Notes under the pieces: model-generated | The model's input: the letters and a program-made list of their open reading frames with translations, nothing else | Database searches by the model: none | What the model was told of the DNA's origin: nothing | Part shown: in pieces, positions 22,439-34,190 of the stretch | Position numbering within the stretch: position 1 is the first letter of the stretch | Layout: each line of letters begins with the position of its first letter | From: Dreissena polymorpha | Lineage: Eukaryota; Mollusca; Bivalvia; Myida; Dreissenidae | Assembly (NCBI RefSeq): GCF_020536995.1 | Contig: NC_068359.1 | Location: 60,815,615 to 60,879,614 of the forward strand | Length of the DNA: 64,000 bases | Direction of reading: 5' to 3' | Program-made: the position numbers and the translations under genes

Positions 22439-24442
22439 TGTTATGTTTTCTGAATAACGAATGAGAAACGTTTTAACTACGTTTCTACAACAACAACAGT
22501 TTTTGTTTGTTTACAAATAGCGTTCTGACACATTTTGTATTCATGTAAGAACTATAAATCAGCTATTCAAATAATTAATAGAATTGATAATTAAATTAGG
22601 CCTACTGCCGTAAAAATAATGAAACAACATTTTTACATAAAAGTGTGGTTATATAAATATATCCAAAAAGCCTTAATTAGTCTTAGATTTCGGACACTTA
22701 ATTTTCGGATACCTCTGTTTTTAGCCAAAATTATTGTTCAATGCTATTTAACAAGAATTTTTATTTCCTGAAGTGTTGCGCTTATATGGTGACACTTCTA
22801 CCACGCGTTTTTACAACCGGATATTGATCATAAAACCTGGAAGACAAATTACTTAAGTTAAGGCAATTGACCATTATCCTGGTGTGGGGTATTTTCTACG
22901 GTGTAAGGTTTCTATTGGTTAATTCTGATAAGATTGTGAACAGAAACATTAAATTAATGTTGGATATTCAAAATTAATCTTTTAATAATAGTTTACATAA
23001 AACGAATGTCTCTTACTGCGCATGTTCTGTACATTTTTTTGACAGTCACAATCAACTCAAAATTATACTGAACAAAACAGTAATGCAACCACTTACCCAT
23101 TTAATGGAAAACTTGTTTAATTCAATTTTAACTGGAATATCGTGAAAATTGTGTTGTGTTATATTCATAATATCCATTTTCATATTGATCTCCAATGATC
23201 ATTTCATATTCTTTGTGCAATCTGGATTGACATATCAATCTATAATTCAAACCTATAGTAATGGTTGTTAAAGATGCAAAGTGCACTAATCACTTAAATA
23301 TGTCACAACATGTTATATCATGTGTAAGTTATAGAGTATTGCTTGGTGGGATAGTTTGCATGTGTTTAATATCCCACTAAATTTGACTATACTTTACAAA
23401 AAAATTCCCTTTCACCGTAAACCTTTTTCTGTTGAATAGTATACTATATATTTATACAAAAAAACATTACCCGACTTTTCTGGAATGTTCACGTGTGTTT
23501 TCACCGGAAAATGTGTGATCATCGAAAATACCCCTATGTCGAAAATACCCTATGCGACGATAATTTTCATTACTGGTTCAATAACTATTTATACCAGCAA
23601 TAGATAATGGTTTCACCAAACAGCTAAAAGTGAAACATATGTATAAAAGTTATATATAATATATGGTGTATTGTTTTACATGCACCTGCTATTATTCGTT
23701 CAAACAATTTATGCTGTTAGCAATGCATACCTGCATCGGATTGTCAATTCAATATTTTTAGTGTTTCTCTATTTTTTAAGAACATAATTATTTTTTGTTT
23801 CTCAATTTTTGGGGCATATGGAGTTTTTAAATATTTTTGTGTATATTAATTTTCAGACACAACAAAAAATGTTAATGTCCAAATACTTACAGTATGTACG
23901 GAATACGTTTCCGCATTGATAACGTGTAGCATTAAGTATAGGCTACAATAAACTTATATACAATTGTAACTGAAAGGAAAAGGCAATACTAACCAAATAT
24001 AGCATAATTCATAATCAGGCTGATCAAATGTAGAGGTTTCAATCAGTAAATGTACATCAATACCCAGAACACTTATATATGTTATTTCAATAAATGGAAT
24101 GCACAATTTTATCTTTTTTTCTGAGTTCTAAAGATGGTTTTAAATATGTCTTCTAAATTACAGGTCAAAGTTATGTAACTTTGTCAGTTACATTATACAA
24201 TGACACCTTTCTCGTGTGTGAAGTTACGATTAAATACCTGTAGTGAATACAGTAATATGGAGACCAGGAGTGGTTGCCAATAACCTAAGCATGACCTGGA
24301 GATGCATTTGGGTTGTTTTATAGCTCAGACTTTGTGTGAATAATCAAGTGAAAAATGCTTTACCCTTTCAAAATATCAGTTTTTGTATTGTTGTCTTTCA
24401 ACCTTAGGGATATATCCAATCTTATTAATGTTAATGCAGGAA
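22439..24442. other. Shared 5' intergenic region of PEX14 and DFFA
   Basis: About 2 kb of unique AT-rich sequence between divergent start codons, conspicuously free of the repeat families that fill the introns on either side. Any DFFA 5' UTR exon would lie here; TTAATGCAG|GAAATG just before the DFFA start could be a splice acceptor. I see no TATA box I would trust. Confidence 0.5.
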
Positions 24443-27400
24443 ATGTCTGCAGCTCGACCATACAAGGTTTGGAGTTCTGACAGACAGATCAAGAAGTCAG
24501 TCACAGCCTCTACCCTTGCGGATTTTATAACCAAAGGTAAGTAATGAGTTACTTGAAACAGCTGTACAAACAGTTATACATTCATTACCTGGAAAGATAA
24601 CTGAGCACATTAATTTATGAGACAAAAGGGTAGCCAAATGGTTGTTAAACATGATTTTAAAACCAACGCTGTCTGTAACGGACATTTTTCTATGCAAATG
24701 TGTGTAAGAATTAACAGAAGCACAGGCACCCAGAAAGACTCAGAAAAAATAAATCCATAAATGTCAGATTCAGTGAAAATTCCAGATTTCATAAATTTAT
24801 TAAATTAATGTCCATGAATAAACACAGTCTTCAGATGAGATTGTTCAGACATACAAGGCTGTGATTTAAGAAGCATATCAGGATAGGAAGTGCCAATCAT
24901 CAGGGTTCAACTTAACTCCTCATAGATGTTTATAGATCCAGCAAAACTAAGAACTATTTGTAAATTTATTTTGACATTAACCCTAGCGTCTACGGTGTAG
25001 AAAAAAGGCCTTGGCAAAAGCGTAGACCTGGATGAGACGCCGCATGATGCGGCGTCTCATCAGGGTCTGCGCTGTTTGCTTAAAGGAATTTCTGTAAGAA
25101 ATATTTTAAATATAGAAATAAATCCATTAGGCATCCCTAATTTTGGAGATAATTAATCCAATTTAGAAGGATGGGAGAGTCCACTAGGCATAAATGGGTT
25201 AATAGGGAGGAAACTAGCTGAAAGTTGGAGAAAACACACCCCTGTGTTTCAGTGACTAGGGTACAATGTAATACCGTCCTTTACTATGTACATGTATAAT
25301 GCACAACCATGTTTATTAAGCACATGGTTTTCAAATGCCAAATATGGCATATATTGTGGATATTAAGGATAGGGCAATAAATGTGAAGCAAAGAAGCACA
25401 CAGCTAGAATAGGCTTGTAATCAATGTTTAATGTGCATCAACTAGTTACATTTAAAACTAAAATAATTGCATGCAATATATGGTACAGTAGGATAGCAAT
25501 GGTAAAGCTAGGATTCAGACAAACTTGTTAAATTAAAATATTTGAGAGGTTTAATATTGCACATATTACATAGTAAATTACAGAAGCAAAGAAAATCTAT
25601 GCCTTTTGTTCAGCAAAAGAGAAGCTTGGATTCAGTTCAGACCGACCGGTCACAGTTGTGTTTGAGGCCGACGGCACTGAAGTGGACGAGGATGACTATT
25701 TCCAGTTCCTGCCATTCAACACGACCCTTATGCTACTTGGTTCTGGTGACGCATGGAAAAGTCAGTCTGAAGGTGAAACTTGCTTATTGGATGTACATAA
25801 AGTGTCATCGCAAAATAGCCGGAGCAGTCTTGACAGGCTATTTGGAGATGACGCTTAATGTCTAGATTGGATTTTTGTTTATGAAAGACACTTAGATTCC
25901 ATAAAAGCGGAAAATCTCGTCCCTTATAAGCCTGTGTTAACTGCACAGGCCAATGTAGCACATGGTTTAAGCCTACTTATTTTCCAGATTAAGGCTCATA
26001 TAAACAGCTTACTATAAATTCATTAAGAGCACATATGACTTCATTCATTACACTGTAAATAAACAGTCACAGCAAGACATAACTATATTTTTAATAATGA
26101 AATGAAAGTGAAACAGGCATGAATTGTGTACCTAGGTATGACTGGAAAACTATACAGTCAAACCCTGATGGCTCGAACTCGTCGGGACCGCCAACAAAAG
26201 TTACATGTAGAGCCATCCGCAATTCGAGCCATCTGATTTCAAATAAACAAGTCTGCAGCACATTTTCACCTCCTGTTGAATACTTGTATTTACCAATATT
26301 TTAAAACAGTAACAAATACAATCGAACAAATATCATATTGAGCGCTATGGAACAAAACATGCATCAGCAATATATATACATCATTTATTACATATGAGAC
26401 AGTGCTGCTTTTATTGATTTATTTCTGTTTTTTGAAGAATAACATTATGTAAGCCTGTGTTCCGTTCCTTAGCTGTTGTCGAGAAACGAAGCTTTCTATA
26501 ACATCCAGTTTAGATTGAACATGCTGTGTGTTTTCGCACTCGTCGATATAATTTCTGATTACATTCATACAAAATGTCATCTTTTACTCAAATCAATTAA
26601 CGATTAAGTCGATGACATGTTTGCAACTGGTGTTAAATCAATTATTGAGTGCCTTTAATCAAGCGGTCTTAATCGATTAACAGTTTATGCGACCTGAAGT
26701 GAGTTCGAGCCATCCAAACAAAACAACGTGTGAAAATTGTCTTCGTCACTGTGATAACAGTTCGAGCCATCCGATAATTTGAGTCTCGCGAATTTGAGCC
26801 ATCCAGCAAAATTTTATATGAATATATAGCAATAAAAAATCGGTGCTTTGATGAGAGTTCGAGTCAACTGGAAATTCGAGCCAAGCAAGTTCGAGCCATC
26901 GGGTTTCGACTGTAATATAACTTGTACCATGCAAAATCATCAGGGTATTTTGTACTGCAGGTGATATCGATACCTTTTACTGGGCTTAGGAACAGGTCAT
27001 ACTTAACCCATTCAGTGCGGGAACCGGATTTTAAAGGCCTTTGCAAACAGTTTGGATCCAGATGAGACGCCACAGAACAGGATCCAAACTGTTTGCTATT
27101 CTGATAGTATTCTCTGAAAAAAATAGAAGAAAATGCTGATTTTTGAAATTCAGCAGACGACATTTTAGCAGACAACAAATTTCCCAGCATGCAAAGGGTT
27201 AATAAATAACAACTTGATCACAGGATGAAAGGTACTAATCACATACCATGGATATGTACCCAACATTTAAAAGTATTCAAATCTGGCAATGTGGGTTTGA
27301 TCTCCAGCCCAGCCATATCATGTGTGTGGGTATTGGTCATGTTAGTACCTTAAATGCCATTTTACCCCCATACCTTTGATTCAAGTGAGGCAATTAGCAT

Positions 27401-29911
27401 GAGCTGTATGCAACTCGCCCACAAGAAGTGTTTGTAGATTTATTGACAGTCAGGTCATGGATGAAATACTGTGAAAAACTGTGAAAATTTCATGTAAACA
27501 AAAATTATGCATTAAATCTGTTTATTCCTATACAACCCTTGTTTTGGAAAACTCCCACCCAAACTTTGGATTTTTGTTAAAATGAGACTTCATTTTCACA
27601 CAAAAAACATAAAAGCAGTAAGTGTCATCCGTGATTACCCTGTGCGGACTGAACAGTTTAATCTGGGACAACACTTTACGCACATGCATTAATCCCATTT
27701 TTTTCAGAACAAGGCTTATTTTTCTTGTACAGCTGTGGGCAGAGATGAGCCTGACTATATGATGCCGGATGGGAGAGAGGTGTCTGACAGACTTAGGCAG
27801 CTGGCTACAGGATTGAAAAGGGAGATAACCAGACTCATCACCTTCTCAAATGATGATCTAACAGTATGTATTTAAACTCACATTTTCAGTCTAATTCTTT
27901 CCAATAGACATATTTAGTTGCCGAAGGATACAGGGTATTCCCCTTAAACTTACTAATGGAGGACCACTTTCAATCACGTATTGTCAATTTACAGTCAACT
28001 ATCAGTTTGATTATGTTTGTGTAGTGATTTGTACATAAATGTTGCTAATTTTCTCTTTTCTTTGAAAAATTTGTGTCGTAAAAGACGCAATAACAAATGA
28101 CAGCAAAATGTCATAACTGTTGCTAAATTTTTCTTTCTTTTTTAATCAAGATATACAGCAAAAATGCTTTTGTGAAGAACACACACTAAACAAAAAGCTT
28201 GTGAACACTTTAAGTCACTTTTTTGCCCATCATCATGAAACTTGCTTAAAACATTTTTCATAATGTTATCTCATAGAGTTAAAATGGTTCCAGTCTGTTG
28301 TAAAATATGGCCACTATGGCAGGGCAATTTCCCTGTCTAGCTATAGTTAAACCTTGTGAACACTTTAGAATGTTACATTTTTTGCCTAATTCTCATCAAA
28401 CTTACTCAGGCTGTTTGTTATAATGATATATTTGCCAAGTTTTAAAATGGTAATAGTTTTGTGGAAAGCATGGCCCCCAGGAGATTATGCAGTTCTCTTT
28501 ATATGGCTAAAGCAAATCCTATGTGTCACATTAATTGCCCAATCCATCTTCATGAAACTGGCCTAGAACAGTAGTCTAAATGTTATCTAGACTGAGCTTG
28601 AAATTGGCTTGCATGGGCTGAAAATCTAGGTAACTAGGTCAGAGTAAAAAAAGGAAATGCATGTGAGCACTCTAGAGCCCACATGTATTGTCCAATGTTC
28701 AAAGAACTTGGTCAGAACATTGGTCCAAAAGATATCTCTGCCAGGCTTGAAACTGGTCACATGAGATAAAAAATAGTTCACTTGAAAAATTAAACAAAAA
28801 GCTTCTGAACTCTTAAGTGGCCATATTTTTTTATTATAAAACTTGCTCAGAACAATTCTCCACATTCAAGCTTGGCTTATTTTGGAACTTGATCACATAA
28901 AATCATAATTGAAGTCAAATATAAGTTAAAGCTTGTGCACACTCTAGAAGCCACATTTATTGCCCAATCGTTTTTTGAAAGTTTGTCGGAATTGTTTTCT
29001 CAATGACACCTAGGGTGAGTTCGAATAAGAAATGTGTTTGTCCGAAACACTATGTCCCCTTCTGCGCCGCTTTGATTTAGTTTTTTGACCTTTAACCTTG
29101 AAGGATGACCTTGACCTTTTACCACTCAAAATGTGCAGCTCCATGAGATACACATGTCTGACAAATATGAAGTTGCTATCTTCAATATAGCAAAAGTTAT
29201 TGCAAAATGTTAAAGTTGGCACAAACCAACAGACAGACATGGCAAAAATAATATGTCCCCCACTATAGTGGTGGGGGACATAAAAAGGATAACATGGTAT
29301 CAGAAACTAGGTCACATTGTCAGTTTGATTGTAAAGTTTGTAAAGGCTGTATACAGGTAGGTCACTTTTTTTGCCAAATCCTCACAAACACTTTTTTAAA
29401 CTTTCCACAATTCTGATCAAACCAGATCGGGACCTGCATGTCTCAGCTGAGAGACTTAGGGTTTTCATTTATGTTATGGGTCTAGCTCTCCACTTTGGGA
29501 TTAAATTACTGACGTACATGGCAAAATGGGGAGAAAGTTTTACAAGCTTAACTCAAATTTGTTGTCGCAAAATTTCATCAAAATTGTATTTTTTTTTCGG
29601 TATTAAAGGGGCTGACAAAAGAAAAATCAGGGCAGCCCAGGGTATTGTATTGTACAATAAATCAACTGCGACTTAAAATGCTTTCTTCAAAGGAGCTAGC
29701 CCAGATGTCTACATCAGCACTAGCAACTCTCCTTGGGGAGACAGAGACCTATGCACAGGCTGTGCAGGAGGCATGTCAGCGCCACCTGGATGAACGTGCA
29801 CAGACTTCAGAGGCCATGGAGCTGCTCAAACTGTACCACAAGGCGCGTGAGCACAGTCCGTATGTGGAGGGGGAGGAGACGGTGAAACGACAGAAGTTTG
29901 CTAACACTTAG
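24443..29911 (+). CDS. DFFA: DFFA/ICAD, inhibitor of caspase-activated DNase (4 exons, 228 aa)
   Basis: In animals this protein chaperones and inhibits the nuclease CAD/DFFB until caspase-3 cuts it in apoptosis. Exons: 24443-24536, 25614-25772, 27733-27863, 29609-29911; 687 bases with stop, all phases consistent. Residues 1-82 form a CIDE-N domain: RPYKVWSSDRQIKKSV, then VVFEADGTEVDEDDYFQFLP, as in DFFA rather than the nuclease. DEPD at 89-92 is a caspase-3-type site where human DFFA has DETD. RQLATGLKREITRLITFSND and LSSKEL...AVQEACQRHLDER match the DFFA-specific C-terminal domain. KRQK near the C-terminus resembles the nuclear signal of the long human form. The protein is shorter than human (331 aa), mainly between exons 3 and 4, so a missed exon there is possible; 28.1-29.4 kb is repeat. 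The start of exon 4 is the least certain boundary. Confidence 0.88.
24977..25202. mobile_element. TTAA-flanked hairpin MITE, family A
   Basis: Inside DFFA intron 1. The left end has lost part of the terminus (TTAACCCTAGCGTC) but the right end CTAGGCATAAATGGGTTAA is perfect. The central hairpin is GAGACGCCGCATGATGCGGC plus its flanking arms. Confidence 0.85.
26155..26912. mobile_element. pogo/Tc1-like non-autonomous element, 758 bp
   Basis: Ends CAGTCAAACCCTGATGGC and GCCATCGGGTTTCGACTG are inverted and flanked by TA on each side, as expected for Tc1/mariner-pogo transposition. The motif TTCGAGCCATC is repeated many times inward from both ends in inverted orientation, probably as transposase-binding sites. 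No transposase frame remains. It lies in DFFA intron 2. Confidence 0.85.
27003..27202. mobile_element. TTAA-flanked hairpin MITE, family B
   Basis: In DFFA intron 2. Starts TTAACCCATTCAGTGC and ends GCATGCAAAGGGTTAA. The tip of the hairpin is shortened relative to the copies at 10206 and 16822: GACGCCACAGAAC is followed directly by AGGATCC. Confidence 0.85.
27595..27718. mobile_element. Family D hairpin repeat, partial
   Basis: Right half only: AGTGTCATCCGTGATTACC, GTGCGGACTGAACAG and ATGCATTAATCCC. It ends about 15 bases before the DFFA exon at 27733, so it may supply part of that intron's polypyrimidine tract. Confidence 0.5.
28180..29420. repeat. ~180-bp tandem repeat block interrupted by a composite element
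   Basis: Units contain GCTTGTGAACACTNTA, GCCCAATCNTCATGAAACT and a block like AAACATGGCC, the same cassette as 34191-37473. The array is split at about 29024-29285 by a short element with its own ends. It lies in DFFA intron 3. Confidence 0.6.
29024..29285 (+). mobile_element. Composite HINE-like element with a perfect 12-bp terminal hairpin
   Basis: AATAAG, hairpin GTGTTT-GTCCG-AAACAC, M TATGTCCCC. It ends with hairpin TATGTCCCCCAC / GTGGGGGACATA. Here both ends have ATGTCCCC where sister elements have ATGCCCC. The body contains TGACCTTGACC and GTTGCTATCTTCAATAT blocks, ending with ACAGACAGAC. Confidence 0.75.
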
Positions 29912-29964
29912 AGGAGTTGATGGGAGTAAAATATCATTAGACAGTGTCAACATTCCATTATAAT

Positions 29965-30190
29965 TAAGCTCTGTGAAAAGGGGTTTAATGCATGTGCGTA
30001 AAGTGTTGTTCCAGATTAGCTTATCATGGACGACACTTTCAGCTTAAACCGATTTTTTGCTAAGTAGAGACTATATTTAAATAAAAGCAGAAAGTGTTGT
30101 CCCTGATTAGCCTGTGTGGACTGCACAGGCTAAACTGGGACGACACTTTACCAACATGCATTAAACCCCATTTTACCTGAGCACGGCTCA
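29965..30190. mobile_element. Family D hairpin MITE
   Basis: About 55 bases after the DFFA stop. AGCTCTGTGAAAAGGGG on the left, TGCATTAAACCCCATTTTAC on the right, with inner GATTAGCCTGTGTGG / CTGCACAGGC. It contains AATAAA at 30080-30085, the first candidate polyadenylation signal I see for DFFA. Confidence 0.7.
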
Positions 30191-30887
30191 ATTATATTTA
30201 TCAGGATAGGAACCCAGTAGTTAAGATTGTGATATATCATAAGAAAGTTTCAATATTTTATTATACTCAAATTTGAAATCAAGGTCGTTCAAATTCCCAG
30301 TTTGTTATTCTGTCTACAAAATGTTTTAAGTTTGTTGGGCAAACATCTAGATACATGTATCTCAAGCAATTCTATTGAAACTTGAAATATGTCATCATGA
30401 TCAATCAGGGTAGATTTGCAAGACACAATTTTCCTTTGCGCGGTATAATTCACATTTCAGGCATAGCTCTAGGTATTTACATGTGTTTGACCTGGGAGTC
30501 CATCTCATGATGCATTGTTAGAATCATTTAAGTTAATATGCAATTTCAAAAATTGGCATAAGATCATTGATAAAGACAGGTGGTTGTTCTCAGGGGAGAT
30601 CTTCAAATGTTTTTTGCAATTTGTCATTAGGGAAGATCTTGCAGTGGTGATTTTCAATACGTTAACATCCCATGGAAACTGTGCTGAGAAATTTTATATG
30701 AAATTCCTAGGAGAGTTTAGGTCTTTCCAAGTCAGAGCCACATTTCTCGGACATAAAATCACATGTATTTTTTTTATATGATTTATATTTTATAACTTTA
30801 CATTTAGCATTTTAGCTATTTTTGACATATTCATTGTTTGACAAATTTAGCTTTGCAGACTTTGCATTTAAAACTACTTTTTTATTT
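30191..30887. other. Intergenic, no feature recognised
   Basis: AT-rich unique sequence with one 88-codon open frame at 30515-30781. It has no splice signals or recognisable domains. Confidence 0.5.
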
Positions 30888-31961
30888 TAAGCTCATCTAT
30901 TTTTTGAAAAAAAATTATGAGCTATTGTCATCAACTTGGCGTCGATGTCGACGTCGGCGTCCGATTAAGTTTTGCGTTTAGGTACACTTTTCTCATAAAG
31001 TATCAATGCTATTGCATTCAAACTTGGTACACTTACTAACTATTATGAGGGGACTGGGCAGGCAAAGTTAGATAATTCTGGCTTGCATTTTGACAGAATT
31101 ATGTGCCCTTTTTTTTACTTAGAAAATTGAAAATTTTGGTTTAGTTTTGTGTTTAGGTCCATTATATTCCTTAAGTATCAAAGTTATTGCTTTCATACTT
31201 GCAACACTTACTAACTATCATAAGGGGACTGTGCAGGCAAAGTAATGTAACTCTGACTGGCATTTTGACAGAATTATGTGCCCTTTTATACTTAGAAAAT
31301 TGCAAATTTGGTTAAGTTTTGTGTTAAGGTCCACTTTTTTCCTAAAGTATCAAAGCCATTGCTTTCATACTTGCAACACTTACTAACTATTGTAAGGGGA
31401 CTGTGCAGGCAAAGTTATGTAACTCTGACTGGCATTTTGACAGAATTATGTGCCCTTTTTATACTTAGAAAATTAAAAATTTAGTTAAGTTTTGTGTTTA
31501 GGTCCACTTTTTTCCTAAAGTATCAGAGCCATTGCTTTTATACTTGCAACACTTACTAACTATCGTAAGGGGACTGTGCAGGCAAAGTGATGTAACTCTG
31601 ACTGGCATTTTGACGGAATTATTGGCCCTTTTTACTTGAAAACTTGTTAAGTTTTGTGTTTTGGTCCACTTTACCCCTAAAGTATTATAGATATTGCTTT
31701 CATACTTGGAACACTCGCAAACTATCATAACGGGACAGTAGAGGACAAGTTGCATAACTCTGGTTGTCATTTTCACCGAATTATGGCCCTTTTTTGACTT
31801 AGTAACTTTGAATATATGGTTACATTTTGTGTTTAGATTCACTTTACTTCTAAAGTATCAAGGTTATTGCTTTTAAACTTTAAATACTTTCATGCTATCA
31901 TGATGGTACTGTACCTGGCAAGTTAAATTTTACCTTGACCTTTGAATGACCTTGACCCCCC

Positions 31962-32012
31962 CCCCCCGAATCCCCCCCCCTCGAATCCCCCCCCCCCTCA
32001 ATCCCCCCCATT
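31962..32012. repeat. Poly-C runs
   Basis: Three runs of 8 to 13 C separated by CTCGAATC-like spacers. A similar run is at 33425. These are low-complexity tracts inside repeat elements. Confidence 0.8.
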
Positions 32013-32051
32013 ATTTTTTTTTAAATTAAAGATCATCATATAAATGACCAT

Positions 32052-33346
32052 TTTATGCCCCCGGTAGGGTGGCATATAGCAGTTGAACTGTCAGTCAGTC
32101 TGTCTGTCAGTCCGAAAAAAACTTTAACATTGGCCATAACTTTTTCAGTTTTTAAGATAGAGACTTGATATTTGGCATGCATGTGTATCTCATGGAGCTG
32201 CACATTTTGAGTGGTGAAAGTTAAAGGCCATCCTTCAAGGTCAAATGTCAAATTTATGGTGTCTGACCGTCCAAAAACTTTAACATTGGCCATAACTTTT
32301 TCAATATTGAAGATAGCAACTTGATATTTGGCATGCATGTTTATCTCATGGAGCTGAACATTTTGAGTGGTGAAAGGTGAAGGTGAAGGTCATCCTTCAA
32401 GGTCAAATGTCAAATATATGGCGTCTGTCCTTCCCTAAACTTTAACATTGGCCATAACTTTTTTAATATTGAAGATAGCAACTTGATATTTGGCATGCAT
32501 GTGTATCTCATGAAGCTGCACATTTTGAGTGGTAGAAGTTCAAGGTCAAGGTCATCCTTCAAGGTCATAAAAAATAAATTCAAAGCGGTGTTCTCATGAA
32601 GCTGCACATTTTGAGTGGTGAAAGGTCAAGGTCATTCTTCAAGGTCAAGGTCATCCTTCAAGGTCAAAGGTAAAAAAAAAATCAAATGGGCATTATCATG
32701 AAGCTGCACATTTTGAGTGGTGTAGGGTCAAGGTCATCCTCCAAGGTCAAGGTCATCCTTCAAGGTCAAAGGTCAAAAAAATATAAAAAAAATCAAAGTG
32801 GTGTTATCATGAAGCTGCACATTTTGAGTGGTGGAAGTTCAAGGTAAAGAAAAATAAATTCAAAATAAAAATTTCAAAGCGGCATTCTCATGAAGCTGCA
32901 CATTTTGAGTGGTGGAAGTTCAAGGTCAAGGTCATCCGTCAAGGTCATCCTTCAAGGTCGAAGGTAAAAAAAAATCAAAGCTGCGTTCTCATGAAGCTGC
33001 ACATTTTGAGTGGTGGAAGGTCAAGGTTATTCTTCAAGGTCAAGGTCATCCTTCAAGGTCAAAGGCCAAAAATATAATCATTTCAAAGTGGCATTATCAT
33101 GAAGCTGCACATTTTGAGTGGTGGAAGTTCAAGGTCATCCTTCAAGGTCAAGGTCATCCTTCAAGGTCAAAAGTCAAAAAATAGTATTTCAAAGCGGCCT
33201 TCTCATAAAGCTTCACATTTTGAGTGGTGGAAGTTCAAGGTCAAGATCATCCATCAAGGTCAAAGGTAAAGAAAAACAATAATAATTTCAAAGCGGCGCA
33301 ATAGGGGGCATTGTGTTTCTGACAAACACATCTCATGTTTTTTTTC
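32052..33346 (-). mobile_element. Composite HINE-like element, AAGGTCA-rich tandem body
   Basis: On the minus strand: AACATGAGATGTGTTTGTC (decayed AACAAG), hairpin TGTGTTT-GTCAG-AAACACA, M ATGCCCCC. It ends with TATGCCACCC...GGGGGCATA. The plus strand shows about nine ~100-base units with GAAGCTGCACATTTTGAGTG followed by TTCAAGGTCAAGGTCATCC. A second block with ~130-base units (32100-32500) carries ACTTGATATTTGGCATGC. It is inserted within the element at 30888-33615. Confidence 0.75.
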
Positions 33347-33615
33347 AAACATGGTTAAAAAACACAAATATTTATTTTTATTATTTTATTTTTGAAATAC
33401 TGTCCAACCATCCCACCCAAGAATCCCCCCCCCCCTCAATTTTTTTTTTTTTTGCATTTTTGGAAGATAATGTAATAAATGACCACAGCCCCCACACTAT
33501 ACACCACTCTCCACTCCACCCCTCCATCCTTTGTGATTGAAATTGAGATAGGTCCCTACGCCTTTAAAAAGAAAAATAGATGAGCGGTCTGAACCCGCAA
33601 GGCGGTGCTCTTGTT

Positions 33616-34190
33616 CTACTAATTAACTTTTTTGTGAGAGTGATGTTTTACATTTTGTGCCATGGACTTAAAGATCTGTTAATGCAGTCACTTTATTTCA
33701 CTTTTTGTGCAAATTGATTGCCACAGTCCTACACTGGCCTGTCTTTGCGAAACTTTGAATACCTGATATCTGAAAACCATTGATAACTCCCACACATCAA
33801 TATTGTACTGGAAAAATCATTTGATAGCTCAATCAGCAATGACCTCCTTTTACTTTATCATGGATAACGTTGTGGGAAAAAGGGCTTAATGCATGTCCAT
33901 TAAGTATCTTTAAAGATAAGCCTGTGCAGTCCACTTCCTGCTTATATGGAGACCAAAACATTCCTGTCATCCTGGTGCAACCTTATGTTAAATAAGCTCA
34001 CTGTAGTGATTTTCTCATTCTCTGTTTTGGAGACTAAACATCATCATGTGTGTGCATTGCTGCCTCAGTCCATTTCAACATTTTTTTCCAAAGTTTAACT
34101 TTGACTACTTTGTTTGTGTCAACTTTTGTAGATGTACGTTATTATAAGTGTATTCATGTAAAATGTGTAAGATGTATTTTTTCATTCTGT
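33616..34190. other. Intergenic with a family D fragment
   Basis: A partial family D repeat lies at about 33880-33965 (GCTTAATGCATGTCC, AAGCCTGTGCAGTCC). Otherwise AT-rich with no exon signal. Confidence 0.4.

Larger units (their letters stand above)
30888..33615 (-). mobile_element. Composite HINE-like element (GCTCATCT class) with another nested inside
   Basis: Read on the minus strand: AACAAGAG, hairpin CCGC-CTT-GCGG, M GCTCATCTATTTTT, body, and terminal hairpin AGCTCAT...ATAGATGAGCT, whose last arm is the complement of M. The body includes five to six tandem units of about 165 bases (30960-31930) with CAAAGTATCA, CAACACTTACTAACTAT and GACAGAATTATGTGCCC. At 32052-33346 it is split by a second composite element. 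Confidence 0.65.

Noticed and set aside
27864-29608. A missing DFFA exon in the long third intron
   Set aside because: I looked for a frame matching the linker between the two conserved C-terminal parts. Apart from about 250 bases after exon 3 the sequence is tandem repeat, and no phase-compatible exon was visible. Not excluded, but not supported.
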